Below are positions 33,988 through 42,702 of a stretch of DNA of 64,000 nt, in pieces (the stretch's first letter is position 1; each line of letters begins with the position of its first letter). The DNA is from Agrobacterium tumefaciens (GTDB lineage Bacteria; Pseudomonadota; Alphaproteobacteria; Rhizobiales; Rhizobiaceae). The notes under the pieces were generated by a model. It was not told where the DNA came from. It saw only the letters and a list, made by a program, of their open reading frames with translations, and did no database searches. Made by a program: the position numbers and the translations under genes. The stretch is taken from contig JAGIAH010000002.1 of assembly GCA_017744915.1 (NCBI GenBank), forward strand, positions 310,001 to 374,000, in the 5' to 3' direction.

Positions 33988-35169
33988 CTACACGGGTGAA
34001 AACTGCGCATCACGGGCATGGCCGGAGGCGGATTTGGCAAGCGAGGACAAGTGCTGGACCAGCTGACGGCAATCGTCGCGGTCGGTCAGCCATTGTTTCC
34101 TGTCGAGTGCCGAGAGGGTGTTGAAGGCGGCCGCATAGGTTTGCGGGTTCATCCGGGCAAACAGTGCGGCCAGATCATCAGCACCCGCATTTTGCAGGAC
34201 GAAGCCGATATCGCGCTTTTCGGTGAAGCGGGCAGTTTCCGTGCCGGCAAGCGCAATCGGCAGGGTGCCATAAAGGCAACCTTCGTAAAGCCGGTTGGGC
34301 AGCAGCCAGCTGGAATTCTGGCCCTCCTCGAAAAAGTCGATCGCCCAGGTGAACTGCACCTCGTTATAGATGGTCGCGAGATCCTCGGGGTTCTTGTAAG
34401 GCCCATGGAAATGCACATGCGGGGCTGCGGCCACAAAGCCATCGAAATCGGTAAATTCCGAATAGGCCGGGCGGCCGCGCAGGATGATTTCGACCCTGCC
34501 TTCCATGCGGCGGGCAAATTCGGCGAGGATTTCGAGCGATTTGCGGCAGCGAAGCGCGCCGAACCAGCCGATTCTCCAGGGCTCGCCAGGGGCGGGCGGG
34601 CGCGGCTGCGGGGCAGCGGCAACGGTGGCGTCAAGCGCCAGCACCTTGTTTTCCTGCAAGAGAACGGGAAGGTTGAGCCCTGAGACGGGCTTGAAATAAT
34701 GCTCCACGAAAGCCGGAGAACTCGTCACCAGCAGCTTGGCGTCACGGGCGAAATAACGCTGTGCGGCATTCAGCAGCTGCCCGGGCTTGCCCTTGTTCAG
34801 AAGCAGGCGGTGAATGTCGAGACATTCGTAAACCAGCGCTGGCTGGTTGGAATAGATGGACATGGCGCGCTTTGCCAGGGCCAGCATTTCCAGATTTCGG
34901 GCGAGGATGACATCGGGAACCGGGATATCGCGCAAGGTTTTGCCGAGCGAGAGGCTGGCTTTCGCCACCGCCGCCATGCGCTGAAGAAACTGCCCGTCGG
35001 CGGTTTCTCCGAGTACAACGGGAACGACACTCTCGATTTCCGCCAGCCGGTTCTGACCGCGCCGGAAACCGGCCAGCGTGACCCGTGCCCCACCCGCCAG
35101 CAAGGTCAGCACCCGCCGGCGAATGGCGGGATCCGACAGATCATGCGCGAGGTAAAGAACATGGGTCAT
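33988..35169 (-). CDS. exoL: ExoL succinoglycan glucosyltransferase
   Basis: A 393-aa glycosyltransferase with a GT-B-like layout: an N-terminal half (VLYLAHDLSDPAIRRRVLTL) and a C-terminal half (GEPWRIGWFGALRCRKSLEI) with the acidic cluster before RLYEGCLYGTLPIAL. It corresponds by order and size to S. meliloti ExoL (about 400 aa), which adds the third sugar, beta-1,4 glucose. It sits between exoK and exoA. The assignment relies on synteny more than on strong motifs. Confidence 0.92.
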   Translation of the reverse strand: MTHVLYLAHDLSDPAIRRRVLTLLAGGARVTLAGFRRGQNRLAEIESVVPVVLGETADGQFLQRMAAVAKASLSLGKTLRDIPVPDVILARNLEMLALAKRAMSIYSNQPALVYECLDIHRLLLNKGKPGQLLNAAQRYFARDAKLLVTSSPAFVEHYFKPVSGLNLPVLLQENKVLALDATVAAAPQPRPPAPGEPWRIGWFGALRCRKSLEILAEFARRMEGRVEIILRGRPAYSEFTDFDGFVAAAPHVHFHGPYKNPEDLATIYNEVQFTWAIDFFEEGQNSSWLLPNRLYEGCLYGTLPIALAGTETARFTEKRDIGFVLQNAGADDLAALFARMNPQTYAAAFNTLSALDRKQWLTDRDDCRQLVQHLSSLAKSASGHARDAQFSPV

Positions 35170-35194
35170 GCGGGGTTCCGGTTTTTAAGAACGG

Positions 35195-35986
35195 TCAGTT
35201 GAGGGCGCAGGCGATGGATTCGGAGAACTGGCACTTGTCGCCGAGCGCCGTGAAGGCGAAACGGTCGACGATCATCTGCGTGGCGCCGGCATAAGAAAAC
35301 GCGCCCATCCAGTCCTTCAGCGTGTCGGTTCCCCACAGGCTGAAGAAAATCTTCTGGGCGTTTTGCGGGATTTTCGTCTCGTCCGTCACTTCATGGACGA
35401 GCTTGCCGTTGACGTAATAGCGCAGGCGCTGCGGCTCCCACACGAAGGCGTAATCGTTGAAGCCGGCATCGGCTCCGCCCTCCACCGGCACCAGCTTCTC
35501 ATTGCCGCCCTTGGCGGAAATATACTGGTTGAGCTGCACCTTGCCGGTATTCTTGCCCAGCACCTCGAAGTCGATTTCGTCATGCGGCTTCTTGTCGGTC
35601 GGGCCGATATAGGTAAAGAAGGCGGAGTTCAGGCCCGAGCCGGTGGCGGCTTTCATCCGTGCTTCATAGGTGCCGTAACGATAACGCCCCTTGGTCTGGA
35701 TCTCACCGCAGGCGAATTTGCGGTCGCCGGCCTTGGCTTCCTCGAAACCGAGCGTCAGTTGGCCGTTTTCCACCATTGCCAGCTTCTTCGACCAGGTGCA
35801 GTTCTGGTGCGCGCCGTTGTTCCAGCCGTCGGAAACGTACCAGAAGCTTCTGTCCATGGAATCGAAGTTCTCGATGAAGGATGCGCCATTCCCTTCCTGC
35901 GCCTGGCCCGGCGTCGCAAAAGGGGCGGCCAGAAGGGCCGCGGCGAGAAAAATGCGTGTCTGAACGCGGGTGACAAATGTTGTCAT
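35195..35986 (-). CDS. exoK: ExoK endo-beta-1,3-1,4-glycanase (GH16)
   Basis: A 263-aa glycoside hydrolase of family 16. A signal-like N terminus (RIFLAAALLAAPFATPGQAQ) is followed by the jelly-roll domain. The catalytic motif HDEIDFEVLG carries the nucleophile and acid/base Glu residues with an Asp between. FDSMDRSFWYVSDGWNNG is typical of lichenase-type enzymes. In S. meliloti ExoK cuts nascent succinoglycan, giving low-molecular-weight chains. Four cysteines are present, two of them in the C-terminal CQFSESIACAL. It starts 4 nt after the exoH stop. Confidence 0.95.
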   Translation of the reverse strand: MTTFVTRVQTRIFLAAALLAAPFATPGQAQEGNGASFIENFDSMDRSFWYVSDGWNNGAHQNCTWSKKLAMVENGQLTLGFEEAKAGDRKFACGEIQTKGRYRYGTYEARMKAATGSGLNSAFFTYIGPTDKKPHDEIDFEVLGKNTGKVQLNQYISAKGGNEKLVPVEGGADAGFNDYAFVWEPQRLRYYVNGKLVHEVTDETKIPQNAQKIFFSLWGTDTLKDWMGAFSYAGATQMIVDRFAFTALGDKCQFSESIACALN

Positions 35987-35990
35987 TGGT

Positions 35991-37139
35991 TCACCTCTGT
36001 CGTTGCGAATAAAGCGTTTCGGATGTCGGTGGGCCGATCATGGCGGCCCGTTTTGCCGCAAAGTCGGCCTTCGTTTTGCCTTTGCCGTTCCGGCTTCCGG
36101 TCAGCACGGAATAGAGGGCCGGCAGATATTTGCGGGTCTGGGTGTTGCTGATCACCAGAATGACGAAGGCGGAAAGCGTCGCGCTGATATAAAAGGCGGG
36201 ATAGAAATCCGGTCCGCCCTTGTTCCACACCATCCACATGATGACGAGCAAAGGGTAGTGGGCGCAGAATATCCAGAAGCTCAGGCTGCCGGTTTCGGCA
36301 AGCCGCTGGCCAAGCCGGCTGCGGATCAGGATCGCCGAGGAAACCCAGAAACCAAGTGCGCCGAAGACCGCAAGCAGATTGCGCGACATATTGAGCCAGA
36401 AGGTGAATTCCGGACCGGTGAAATAAAGTCCCGTCGCCAATATGGCGGAGGCGGTAAAGGTCAGCGCCATGATCGGCACGGCATAGGGGTCAAGGGCCTT
36501 GACGTCGACCCGGTGCAGCGCGAGCGCAATGCCGAGCGAGAAGCTGAAAAGGATGGATTTTTTCTGGACGATGAAGATCGTCAGATCCGGCATGGCGGTG
36601 ATGATGAGCAGGATCGCCAGCGTCGGCAGCGCGAAACGCCGCATCAGAAAAGCGAGCACCGGCGACAGCAGGATGCAGACGAAGAGATCACGCAGGAAAT
36701 AAAGCGGCACATTCACCGGCAACTCTTCGAGCGCCGTTCCGTGGCTGATGATTTCACGCGGGCTGGCGTTCCACAGATCGGGGAAATAACCCACGCCGAC
36801 ATCGAACAGCTGGATCAGCAGCACGACGGCAAACAGCGCGCCATTCCAAAGGAGGAAAGGCAGCAGCACGGTTTTCGACTTGGAGCGGATCGTCGCCGGA
36901 TAATCGAAACTGCTCATGCCGCGGCGAAACAGCAGGTAACCGGAAATGGCGCTGAGACAGGGCACGCCGATGCGGAACAGGGCATCGCCCAGAAAAACGC
37001 GCAGCCAGTCGAAGAAGCCGTAAAGGCCAAGAAACGGGCTGGTTTCGGCATTGTGCGGCACATGGACGAACACAATCCCCGAGATCAGCAATATGCGCAT
37101 CAAATTGATACGGGAGGATAGGTTCTGATCGACAGTCAC
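35991..37139 (-). CDS. exoH: ExoH succinyltransferase (acyltransferase 3 family)
   Basis: A 382-aa multi-spanning membrane acyltransferase, near the 370 aa of S. meliloti ExoH, which succinylates succinoglycan. The start region RINLMRILLISGIVFVHVPH contains the His of the family's first helix. About ten hydrophobic segments follow, including LSFWIFCAHYPLLVIMWMVW. I choose the GTG at 37139, preceded at 8 nt by AGGGG; a GTG at 37148 is too close to that site. ExoZ, the acetyltransferase relative, is an alternative, but the place beside exoK favours ExoH. It has its own 370-bp upstream region. Confidence 0.88.
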   Translation of the reverse strand: MTVDQNLSSRINLMRILLISGIVFVHVPHNAETSPFLGLYGFFDWLRVFLGDALFRIGVPCLSAISGYLLFRRGMSSFDYPATIRSKSKTVLLPFLLWNGALFAVVLLIQLFDVGVGYFPDLWNASPREIISHGTALEELPVNVPLYFLRDLFVCILLSPVLAFLMRRFALPTLAILLIITAMPDLTIFIVQKKSILFSFSLGIALALHRVDVKALDPYAVPIMALTFTASAILATGLYFTGPEFTFWLNMSRNLLAVFGALGFWVSSAILIRSRLGQRLAETGSLSFWIFCAHYPLLVIMWMVWNKGGPDFYPAFYISATLSAFVILVISNTQTRKYLPALYSVLTGSRNGKGKTKADFAAKRAAMIGPPTSETLYSQRQR

Positions 37140-37509
37140 ATCAGTCACCCCTATTGGGCGGCGTCCACCCACGCCGCGTTGCAACCAGAGCGAACTTAAG
37201 CCCGCGCTGGAAAGTCTGGTTTCGACTTTGGGATAAAATGTGGCGACGCGGGAAAAACACAAGCTTAGAATTTGCGGGTGATTGTCTGGCGTTAGCGCCA
37301 TTCTTGCCGCAGGGAAAATTCAAGCGATTGAAATTGCTATAATTTCTGCAAAGTTTGGCATCGTTAAAAATCGCTGAAGCGTGCGAAATTGTCATTTGTC
37401 GTGATGTTGCGCTGCAAAAACAACTGTTGTGCGCCCTTGCCGCGGTGAATGAAATCACCGCGGAAAAGCCGCTTCACGGCGGAAATGAGGCGCTTTTTTT
37501 ATGGGGTTG
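37140..37509. promoter_or_regulatory. exoT-exoH intergenic region, where exoI lies in S. meliloti
   Basis: No gene is visible in these 370 bp. A perfect hairpin, CCGCGGTGA (37440-37448) with TCACCGCGG (37455-37463), lies on the exoT side and may end its transcript, though without a T-run on the minus strand. The part nearer exoH is AT-rich and should hold the exoH promoter; no clear -35/-10 pair was found. In S. meliloti this position is occupied by exoI. Confidence 0.5.
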
Positions 37510-38988
37510 CTAACCTTGGGTTGCGGTGTCCCGCATGCGCCGGGATTTGACCATTCCGAAGATTTTCTTGAGCAGCGCGCGCTCGGTCAGCAGGATGAGC
37601 ACCGCATAGATGACGCCACCGACAGCGGCGCCGATGAGGACCTGAAGGGTGGCGCTGGGGATACGGTCCGCAAGGATGTGAAGCAGATAGCGCACCGCAA
37701 GACCCATGATCAGCGCTGCGATCATCGGCCTGCTGCTGACGTAAAGGCCGCGGAAAAACGGCGTGTCGCTCGCCTTGAACACCGCCCAGGAATAGGCAAC
37801 CAGCGTCACCGCATTGACGATGCACAGCCACACCATGGCATCGATCAGCGTGCCATAAAGGGCGGCGAGCCAGACCGCGACCGTGGTAACGATGGCGCGG
37901 ATCGTCGCCGACCAGAACAGCACGCGGCCGTAACCCGCGCCCTTCAGATAGGGGATGAAGGTGCTACACGGCGTCAGAATGGCCTTGGAAAGTGCCAGAA
38001 GACCGAGAACCGGCCAGGCATAGGCCCAGTTCTGCCCGAAGATCACCAGCATGGCCGGTTCCGCTACGGCCCAGAGGCCGAACATCATCGGCGCCAAAAG
38101 CACGGTCAGCACCTGGGTACTGAACATCAGCGCGTCGCGGCGGCGCTGCGGGTCGTCCATCATGCGGCTGAAGGCGGGAAACAGAACGCCCATGACGGCG
38201 GACAGAACCACCTGGTTGGGAATGCTGGCAAAGCGGTTGGAGGCGGAATAGGCGCCGGCATCCGCCAGCCCGAGATGCCGGGCGATCACCACCATCGGCG
38301 ACTGGAAGGTGACGAAATTGGCGATTTCCGAGCCCATAAGCCCCGAGCTGAAACCGAGAAGCGGTACCAGCCGGCGCGGTTTCATGACGAAACGCGGGCA
38401 ATAACGGGACACGGCATAAAGCCCGACGAGCCGGATGAGGGCGGCGGCAAATAGCTGGATGATAAGCGCCCAGACGCCGAAGCCGAGAAAGGCGAGAGCC
38501 ACTGCGACAATGGCCGCAATGCTTTCCGATGCCATGCTCCACAGCGCGTCCTTGCTGAAATTCATGCGCCGGGCGAGCAGCGAATAGGCGACATCGCCGG
38601 CAAGCTGCAGCGGAATGAGGAAGGCCATGATGCGCAGGAGATAGGCGCTTTCCACCGCGCCGAGCAACCCGCCGAAAAATTCCGCCCAGATGTAAAGGGC
38701 GGCGGCCATGGTGCAGGAAATCGCCAGATTGGCCCAGAAGACGGTATGGATCGTATCCATATCCTCTTCCTTCTCGACGATCAGCGCGGAGGTCAGTCCT
38801 GCGCCGGCGATCATGGTCAGGAACTGTACAACCGTAAGTCCTACCGCAACCACGCCGAATTCTTCCGGTGAGAGCAGTCTTGCAAGAATGGGGACCGTGA
38901 CAAATTTAAGCCCGAATGTCCCTGTTTTTGATAAAACGCTCCAGCCGACATTCGTGGTGATGGTCTTTACATTTGGCGCTGGGGGCAT
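37510..38988 (-). CDS. exoT: ExoT succinoglycan flippase (Wzx type)
   Basis: A 492-aa polytopic membrane protein of the MOP superfamily with about 12-14 helices. The N terminus (VGWSVLSKTGTFGLKFVTVP, ILARLLSPEEFGVVAV) is the standard Wzx/polysaccharide transporter opening. It would flip the lipid-linked octasaccharide across the inner membrane for polymerisation by ExoQ and ExoP. The length matches S. meliloti ExoT (494 aa). It is divergent from exoW with about 118 bp between. Confidence 0.94.
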   Translation of the reverse strand: MPPAPNVKTITTNVGWSVLSKTGTFGLKFVTVPILARLLSPEEFGVVAVGLTVVQFLTMIAGAGLTSALIVEKEEDMDTIHTVFWANLAISCTMAAALYIWAEFFGGLLGAVESAYLLRIMAFLIPLQLAGDVAYSLLARRMNFSKDALWSMASESIAAIVAVALAFLGFGVWALIIQLFAAALIRLVGLYAVSRYCPRFVMKPRRLVPLLGFSSGLMGSEIANFVTFQSPMVVIARHLGLADAGAYSASNRFASIPNQVVLSAVMGVLFPAFSRMMDDPQRRRDALMFSTQVLTVLLAPMMFGLWAVAEPAMLVIFGQNWAYAWPVLGLLALSKAILTPCSTFIPYLKGAGYGRVLFWSATIRAIVTTVAVWLAALYGTLIDAMVWLCIVNAVTLVAYSWAVFKASDTPFFRGLYVSSRPMIAALIMGLAVRYLLHILADRIPSATLQVLIGAAVGGVIYAVLILLTERALLKKIFGMVKSRRMRDTATQG

Positions 38989-39106
38989 ACAAGCATCCTG
39001 TTTCTGGAGGCCGGCGGGAGGAAAGCCGGTTGGGAGTTGCCGATACCATCGGGGCCGCTTTTAGGATCGGGCCCGACACTTCTTGATCAACGCAAGGGGC
39101 GAAACA

Positions 39107-40072
39107 ATGGCAAGATTTACTGTCGTCATTCCCTATTACCAAAAGCAGCACGGTGTCTTGGGACGTGCGCTCGCATCGGTTTTTGCGCAGACTTACCAGG
39201 ATTTCGATCTTGTCATCGTGGATGACGAATCGCCATACCCGATCGACAAGGAACTTGCGGAACTTTCGCAGGTTGAGAAAGACCGGATTATCGTCATTAA
39301 ACAGGCCAATGCCGGTCCGGGCGGCGCCCGCAACACCGGTCTCGACCATGTGCCTGAGGGTACCGACTATGTCGCTTTCCTCGATTCCGACGATATCTGG
39401 ACACCCGATCACCTGCAGAATGCAGCCTTCGCGCTAGAGACTTACGGCGGCGAGTGCTACTGGGCATCCATGCAGGCAAGTGACGAATTTTATTATCATT
39501 TCGCCATTTCCGAACTGGAAAAGAATGAGGGCGCGGCACGGCTTTCCGAGAAGCCGCTGGTGATCGAGCTGCCGGATCTCGCAAGCGTCATGCTGCGCAA
39601 CTGGAGCTTCCTGCATCTCTCCTGCATGGTGATCGGTCGTCCGCTTTTTGAAAAGATCCGTTTCGACCCGGCGCTTCGTCTGGCGGCCGAAGACGTGTTG
39701 TTTTTCTGCGATTCCATCCTTGCATCGAAGCGCACGCTGCTGTGTGACGATGCGGGCGCGATGCGCGGAATGGGCGTCAATATCTTCCACAGCATCGACA
39801 ATACCTCGCCGGAATTCCTGCGCCAGCAGTTCAATACCTGGGTGGCGCTCGATACGCTGGAAGGCCGTTTTTCACGCCGGCCGGCCGATGTGGCCTCCAT
39901 TGCTTCCTATAAAAACACGGCGCGCAAACAGGCGCTGTGGAGCCAGGCGGGCAATCTGAAACGGCGCAAGGCACCCGAATTCGGGCTGCTGCTGAAATGG
40001 GCGATGCGTGATCCGGCACTTCTGCGGGCCGCTTTCGAGCTCGGTGCGGGAAAAATCGTCCGCTCACGATAA
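39107..40072 (+). CDS. exoW: ExoW succinoglycan glucosyltransferase
   Basis: A 321-aa GT2 enzyme with the opening MARFTVVIPYYQKQHGVLGR, a nucleotide site VIVDDESPYPIDKE and metal-binding FLDSDDIWTP. In S. meliloti ExoW adds the last (seventh) glucose in beta-1,3 linkage, just before pyruvylation by ExoV. The ATG at 39107 follows AAGGGG by 7 nt; an upstream in-frame ATG at 39083 has no such site. exoV follows on the same strand, making an exoW-exoV unit divergent from exoT. Confidence 0.93.
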   Translation: MARFTVVIPYYQKQHGVLGRALASVFAQTYQDFDLVIVDDESPYPIDKELAELSQVEKDRIIVIKQANAGPGGARNTGLDHVPEGTDYVAFLDSDDIWTPDHLQNAAFALETYGGECYWASMQASDEFYYHFAISELEKNEGAARLSEKPLVIELPDLASVMLRNWSFLHLSCMVIGRPLFEKIRFDPALRLAAEDVLFFCDSILASKRTLLCDDAGAMRGMGVNIFHSIDNTSPEFLRQQFNTWVALDTLEGRFSRRPADVASIASYKNTARKQALWSQAGNLKRRKAPEFGLLLKWAMRDPALLRAAFELGAGKIVRSR

Positions 40073-40124
40073 GCGAATTCTCGCCCGCAAGAATTTATAT
40101 GTTTTTCACCCCAGGAGTGACCTC

Positions 40125-41093
40125 ATGAAACCTTACCACTGGGAATCTCACCACGGCAATTTCGGTGATGATCTCAATCTGTGGCTGTGGGATTTTCTGC
40201 TCCCCGGCCTGCGCGATGTGCATGACGATGTCATGCTGGTCGGCGTCGGCACCGTTCTGAACGATGTTCTTTTGCCCGCAAAACAGCGCAAGCTGGTCAT
40301 CGGCAGCGGTTATGGTTATGGCGCGGTGCCGGATACCAGCACCGAATTCTGGGATATTCGCTGCGTGCGCGGCGAAAAAACCGCCGCCAAGCTCGGGCTT
40401 TCCCCGGAAAAGGGCATCGTCGACCCGGCCGTGATGGTAACGGAGATGCCGGAGTTCAAAAACCTGCCGAAACTTCACAAGAAGACCTTCGTTCCCCATT
40501 GGGAATCGGCGGAATTCGGCATGTGGGAAACCGTGTGCGAACCGGCGGGTCTGACCTATCTTGACCCGCGCGGCGAGGCGAAAGCCGTCATCCGCGCCAT
40601 TGCCCAGTCGGAATTCATCGTCGCTGAATCGATGCACGGCGCAATCCTAGCCGATGCCTTCCGCGTGCCATGGGTCGCGGTCAGCACTTCGCCGTCGATC
40701 AACAGCTTCAAATGGAGCGACTGGGCCGACAGCGTGGGTGTTGAATATCAGCCGCGTTATGTTCCGGTTTCCACTCGCGCCGAGGCCGCGAAAAAGGGCT
40801 CGCGCTTCTGGGGCATGAGCTTCCCGCCGCCATCAGCCCCCGTCATCACTGATGCCGGTTCTGCCCCGGCGCATGAGGGCCCGGCGCATGAGGGTGATGT
40901 GCTGGTCCGGCCGCAGGAAACGCAACCCCGGTCATTGCGCAAACTGGCCAAGCAGGTGCTGGCCGCACCTTCCACGCTGGCGCTCTGGCAGGCAAGCCGT
41001 GCGGAGCCGCGTCTCAGCCCGGATGGCCGGCTGGAGGAGCGCAAGGAGCGTTTTGCCGCCGTTCTGGAAACGGTGAAGCGGGATTATCTCTGA
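40125..41093 (+). CDS. exoV: ExoV pyruvyl (ketal) transferase
   Basis: A 322-aa member of the polysaccharide pyruvyl transferase family. MKPYHWESHHGNFGDDLNLW is the family opening (GNFGDxLN). VGVGTVLND, SEFIVAESMHGAILADAFRV and PWVAVSTSPSINSFKWSDWA follow. It adds the pyruvyl ketal to the terminal glucose from phosphoenolpyruvate, as in S. meliloti. AGGAG stands 8 nt before the ATG at 40125. An unusual short duplication, PAHEGPAHEG, occurs near the C terminus. Confidence 0.94.
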   Translation: MKPYHWESHHGNFGDDLNLWLWDFLLPGLRDVHDDVMLVGVGTVLNDVLLPAKQRKLVIGSGYGYGAVPDTSTEFWDIRCVRGEKTAAKLGLSPEKGIVDPAVMVTEMPEFKNLPKLHKKTFVPHWESAEFGMWETVCEPAGLTYLDPRGEAKAVIRAIAQSEFIVAESMHGAILADAFRVPWVAVSTSPSINSFKWSDWADSVGVEYQPRYVPVSTRAEAAKKGSRFWGMSFPPPSAPVITDAGSAPAHEGPAHEGDVLVRPQETQPRSLRKLAKQVLAAPSTLALWQASRAEPRLSPDGRLEERKERFAAVLETVKRDYL

Positions 41094-41205
41094 GGGTGAA
41101 GGCAGTGGATGCGGCAGAGAACTCCCTGCCGCCTTTACTCGGGAATGCCGTCCTCTGACTTCTCTGTCGTCATTGCTCGCACGCCGCTCATGCCAATTGC
41201 GCCGA

Positions 41206-41292
41206 CGTCATCCTCGGGCTTGTCCCGAGGGTCTGCAACGTTTCGATTTTGTTCAATGGGATTAGATCCTCGGCACAGGGCCGAGGATGACG
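41206..41292. repeat. 87-bp palindromic repeat between exoV and exoU
   Basis: The outer arms CGTCATCCTCGG (41206-41217) and CCGAGGATGACG (41281-41292) are perfect complements. Within are two smaller hairpins: CCTCGGG-cttgt-CCCGAGG (41212-41230) and ATCCTCGG/CCGAGGAT (41266-41288). The element lies between two convergent genes and could terminate both. The motif resembles a dispersed intergenic palindrome that I recall from rhizobia and other alphaproteobacteria. Confidence 0.65.
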
Positions 41293-41323
41293 GCAGAAAA
41301 TTTGGTGAGGTGGTCTTTCCCCC

Positions 41324-42313
41324 TCACGAAACCGGCGTGCCATCCAGCAGATAACGCACATCCCGCACTGGCGGCGATTTGCGGAAGCGGGCGGTCTTGT
41401 CGCTCCAGATGCCGCGCGTGATGGCGGGCAGGGCGGGCAGCCGCACAAGGGCGTGGCTCAGTGCGCCGCCCATGCCTTTCTGCTTTTTTGCATCGAGAAA
41501 ATGGCGCAGCTCGAATTTGGCGCGGACATGTCTTTCATGTTCGCGCAGGATCGCCGTTTCCTCCGCGGAAAGCTTGCAGCCCGCCAGAATCGCCCTGTCC
41601 GCCTCGTATAAGCGGCGAAGATCGTCGGTGCGATGACGGCCGCTCAACGAGTTGCCGCGCACGATCGCGCCATAACCGCAATGGCGGATGACCTTGTAAC
41701 GGGCGCCGGCGGCAAGTGCGCGTACATAAAGCTCATAGTCCTCGCCAAGCCGCAGCGCCTCGTCGTAACGCAGCGCGTGTTTGTCGAGAAAAGCGCGGCG
41801 TATCACCGGTTTCAGGAAGCCGGTTTCCCCGCGTTCGATGCCGGGCCTGGAAATATTGCCTTCCACGAATTCCGTGAGCGACAGATACCGCGCCTGCGGT
41901 TCAAAGCGTGCTGGCTGCAGGGAGGAGGCGCCGGGAACCGATTGCTGGATGAAGGCAATATTGTCGGCCACGAGGTCCCAGTCGTCATCGGCCAGCATGG
42001 CGGCAAAACGGCCGCTGAAAAAGAAATCATCCGCATCGAGAATGCTGATGAGCGGGGCAGAGGAAATCGAAATCGCATGGTTGCGGGCCGCCGAAGGGCC
42101 GCGATTGACGTCGAATCGCACAACCCTCAAACGCCCCGTGTCGTCATCCGCCGCATGCGCAACTTCGCTCGTCGTGTCGGTGGAACCGTCGTCGATCACG
42201 ACGACCTCACCGACTTCCGGCTCCGCGAGAGCGGAGCGTATGGCGATATCGATCGTTTCGGATGCATTTTTCGCAGCGATGATGACGCAAATGGGCTGTG
42301 AACCGCTCACCAT
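41324..42313 (-). CDS. exoU: ExoU succinoglycan glucosyltransferase
   Basis: A 329-aa GT2 enzyme. It has VIIAAKNASETIDIAIRSAL, VVVIDDGSTDTTSEV, the SAARN element and the metal-binding SILDADDFFF. S. meliloti ExoU adds the sixth sugar, beta-1,6 glucose, and is adjacent to exoV and exoX there, as here. I chose the ATG at 42313, preceded by AAGGA, rather than 42337. Here it is convergent with exoV and follows the exoX-like gene on the minus strand. Confidence 0.92.
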   Translation of the reverse strand: MVSGSQPICVIIAAKNASETIDIAIRSALAEPEVGEVVVIDDGSTDTTSEVAHAADDDTGRLRVVRFDVNRGPSAARNHAISISSAPLISILDADDFFFSGRFAAMLADDDWDLVADNIAFIQQSVPGASSLQPARFEPQARYLSLTEFVEGNISRPGIERGETGFLKPVIRRAFLDKHALRYDEALRLGEDYELYVRALAAGARYKVIRHCGYGAIVRGNSLSGRHRTDDLRRLYEADRAILAGCKLSAEETAILREHERHVRAKFELRHFLDAKKQKGMGGALSHALVRLPALPAITRGIWSDKTARFRKSPPVRDVRYLLDGTPVS

Positions 42314-42423
42314 GTGTTGTCCTTCTGCTTTGACCAACCGTCAGGATTTGGCCAGCAGAAAGTGTCAGGCGTATGGATGCAAGCGATTTTTTTGCGACGC
42401 AATAAAAGAAGATGCGCGAAGCG

Positions 42424-42702
42424 TCACATATCCGTCAGTTTCGCACCATGTGGCGGGGCGCTTTTAGCCGTATCCGCCGTCATGGTTTCCGCGGCGCGAT
42501 CCCGCGAGAAGGTTTCCCGCATCCGCCGTTTTTCCCGGGCGACGAGAACCAGAATCCCAATAAAATAACCGACTTGCAGAATGACGGCGCAGATGAGGGT
42601 CTGGATGAATGCCGTATAGAAGGAGCCGTGGATGAAATATGTGGTAACCGCAAAGGTAAGCAATGCACCGATCATGCTGAAAAAAACACGAGGTGCATAC
42701 AT
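42424..42702 (-). CDS. exoX: ExoX-like exopolysaccharide production repressor (small membrane protein)
   Basis: A 92-aa protein with two hydrophobic helices, MYAPRVFFSMIGALLTFAVT followed by FIQTLICAVILQVGYFIGIL, and a polar C-terminal tail of about 40 residues. The size, topology and position beside exoU match ExoX of S. meliloti (about 98 aa; the SyrA/ExoX family), which lowers succinoglycan synthesis in a dose-dependent way opposed by ExoY. The ATG at 42702 is preferred over an upstream reading to 42807 lacking family features. exoY is not adjacent here, so any ExoX-ExoY balance would be set in trans. Confidence 0.8.
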   Translation of the reverse strand: MYAPRVFFSMIGALLTFAVTTYFIHGSFYTAFIQTLICAVILQVGYFIGILVLVAREKRRMRETFSRDRAAETMTADTAKSAPPHGAKLTDM

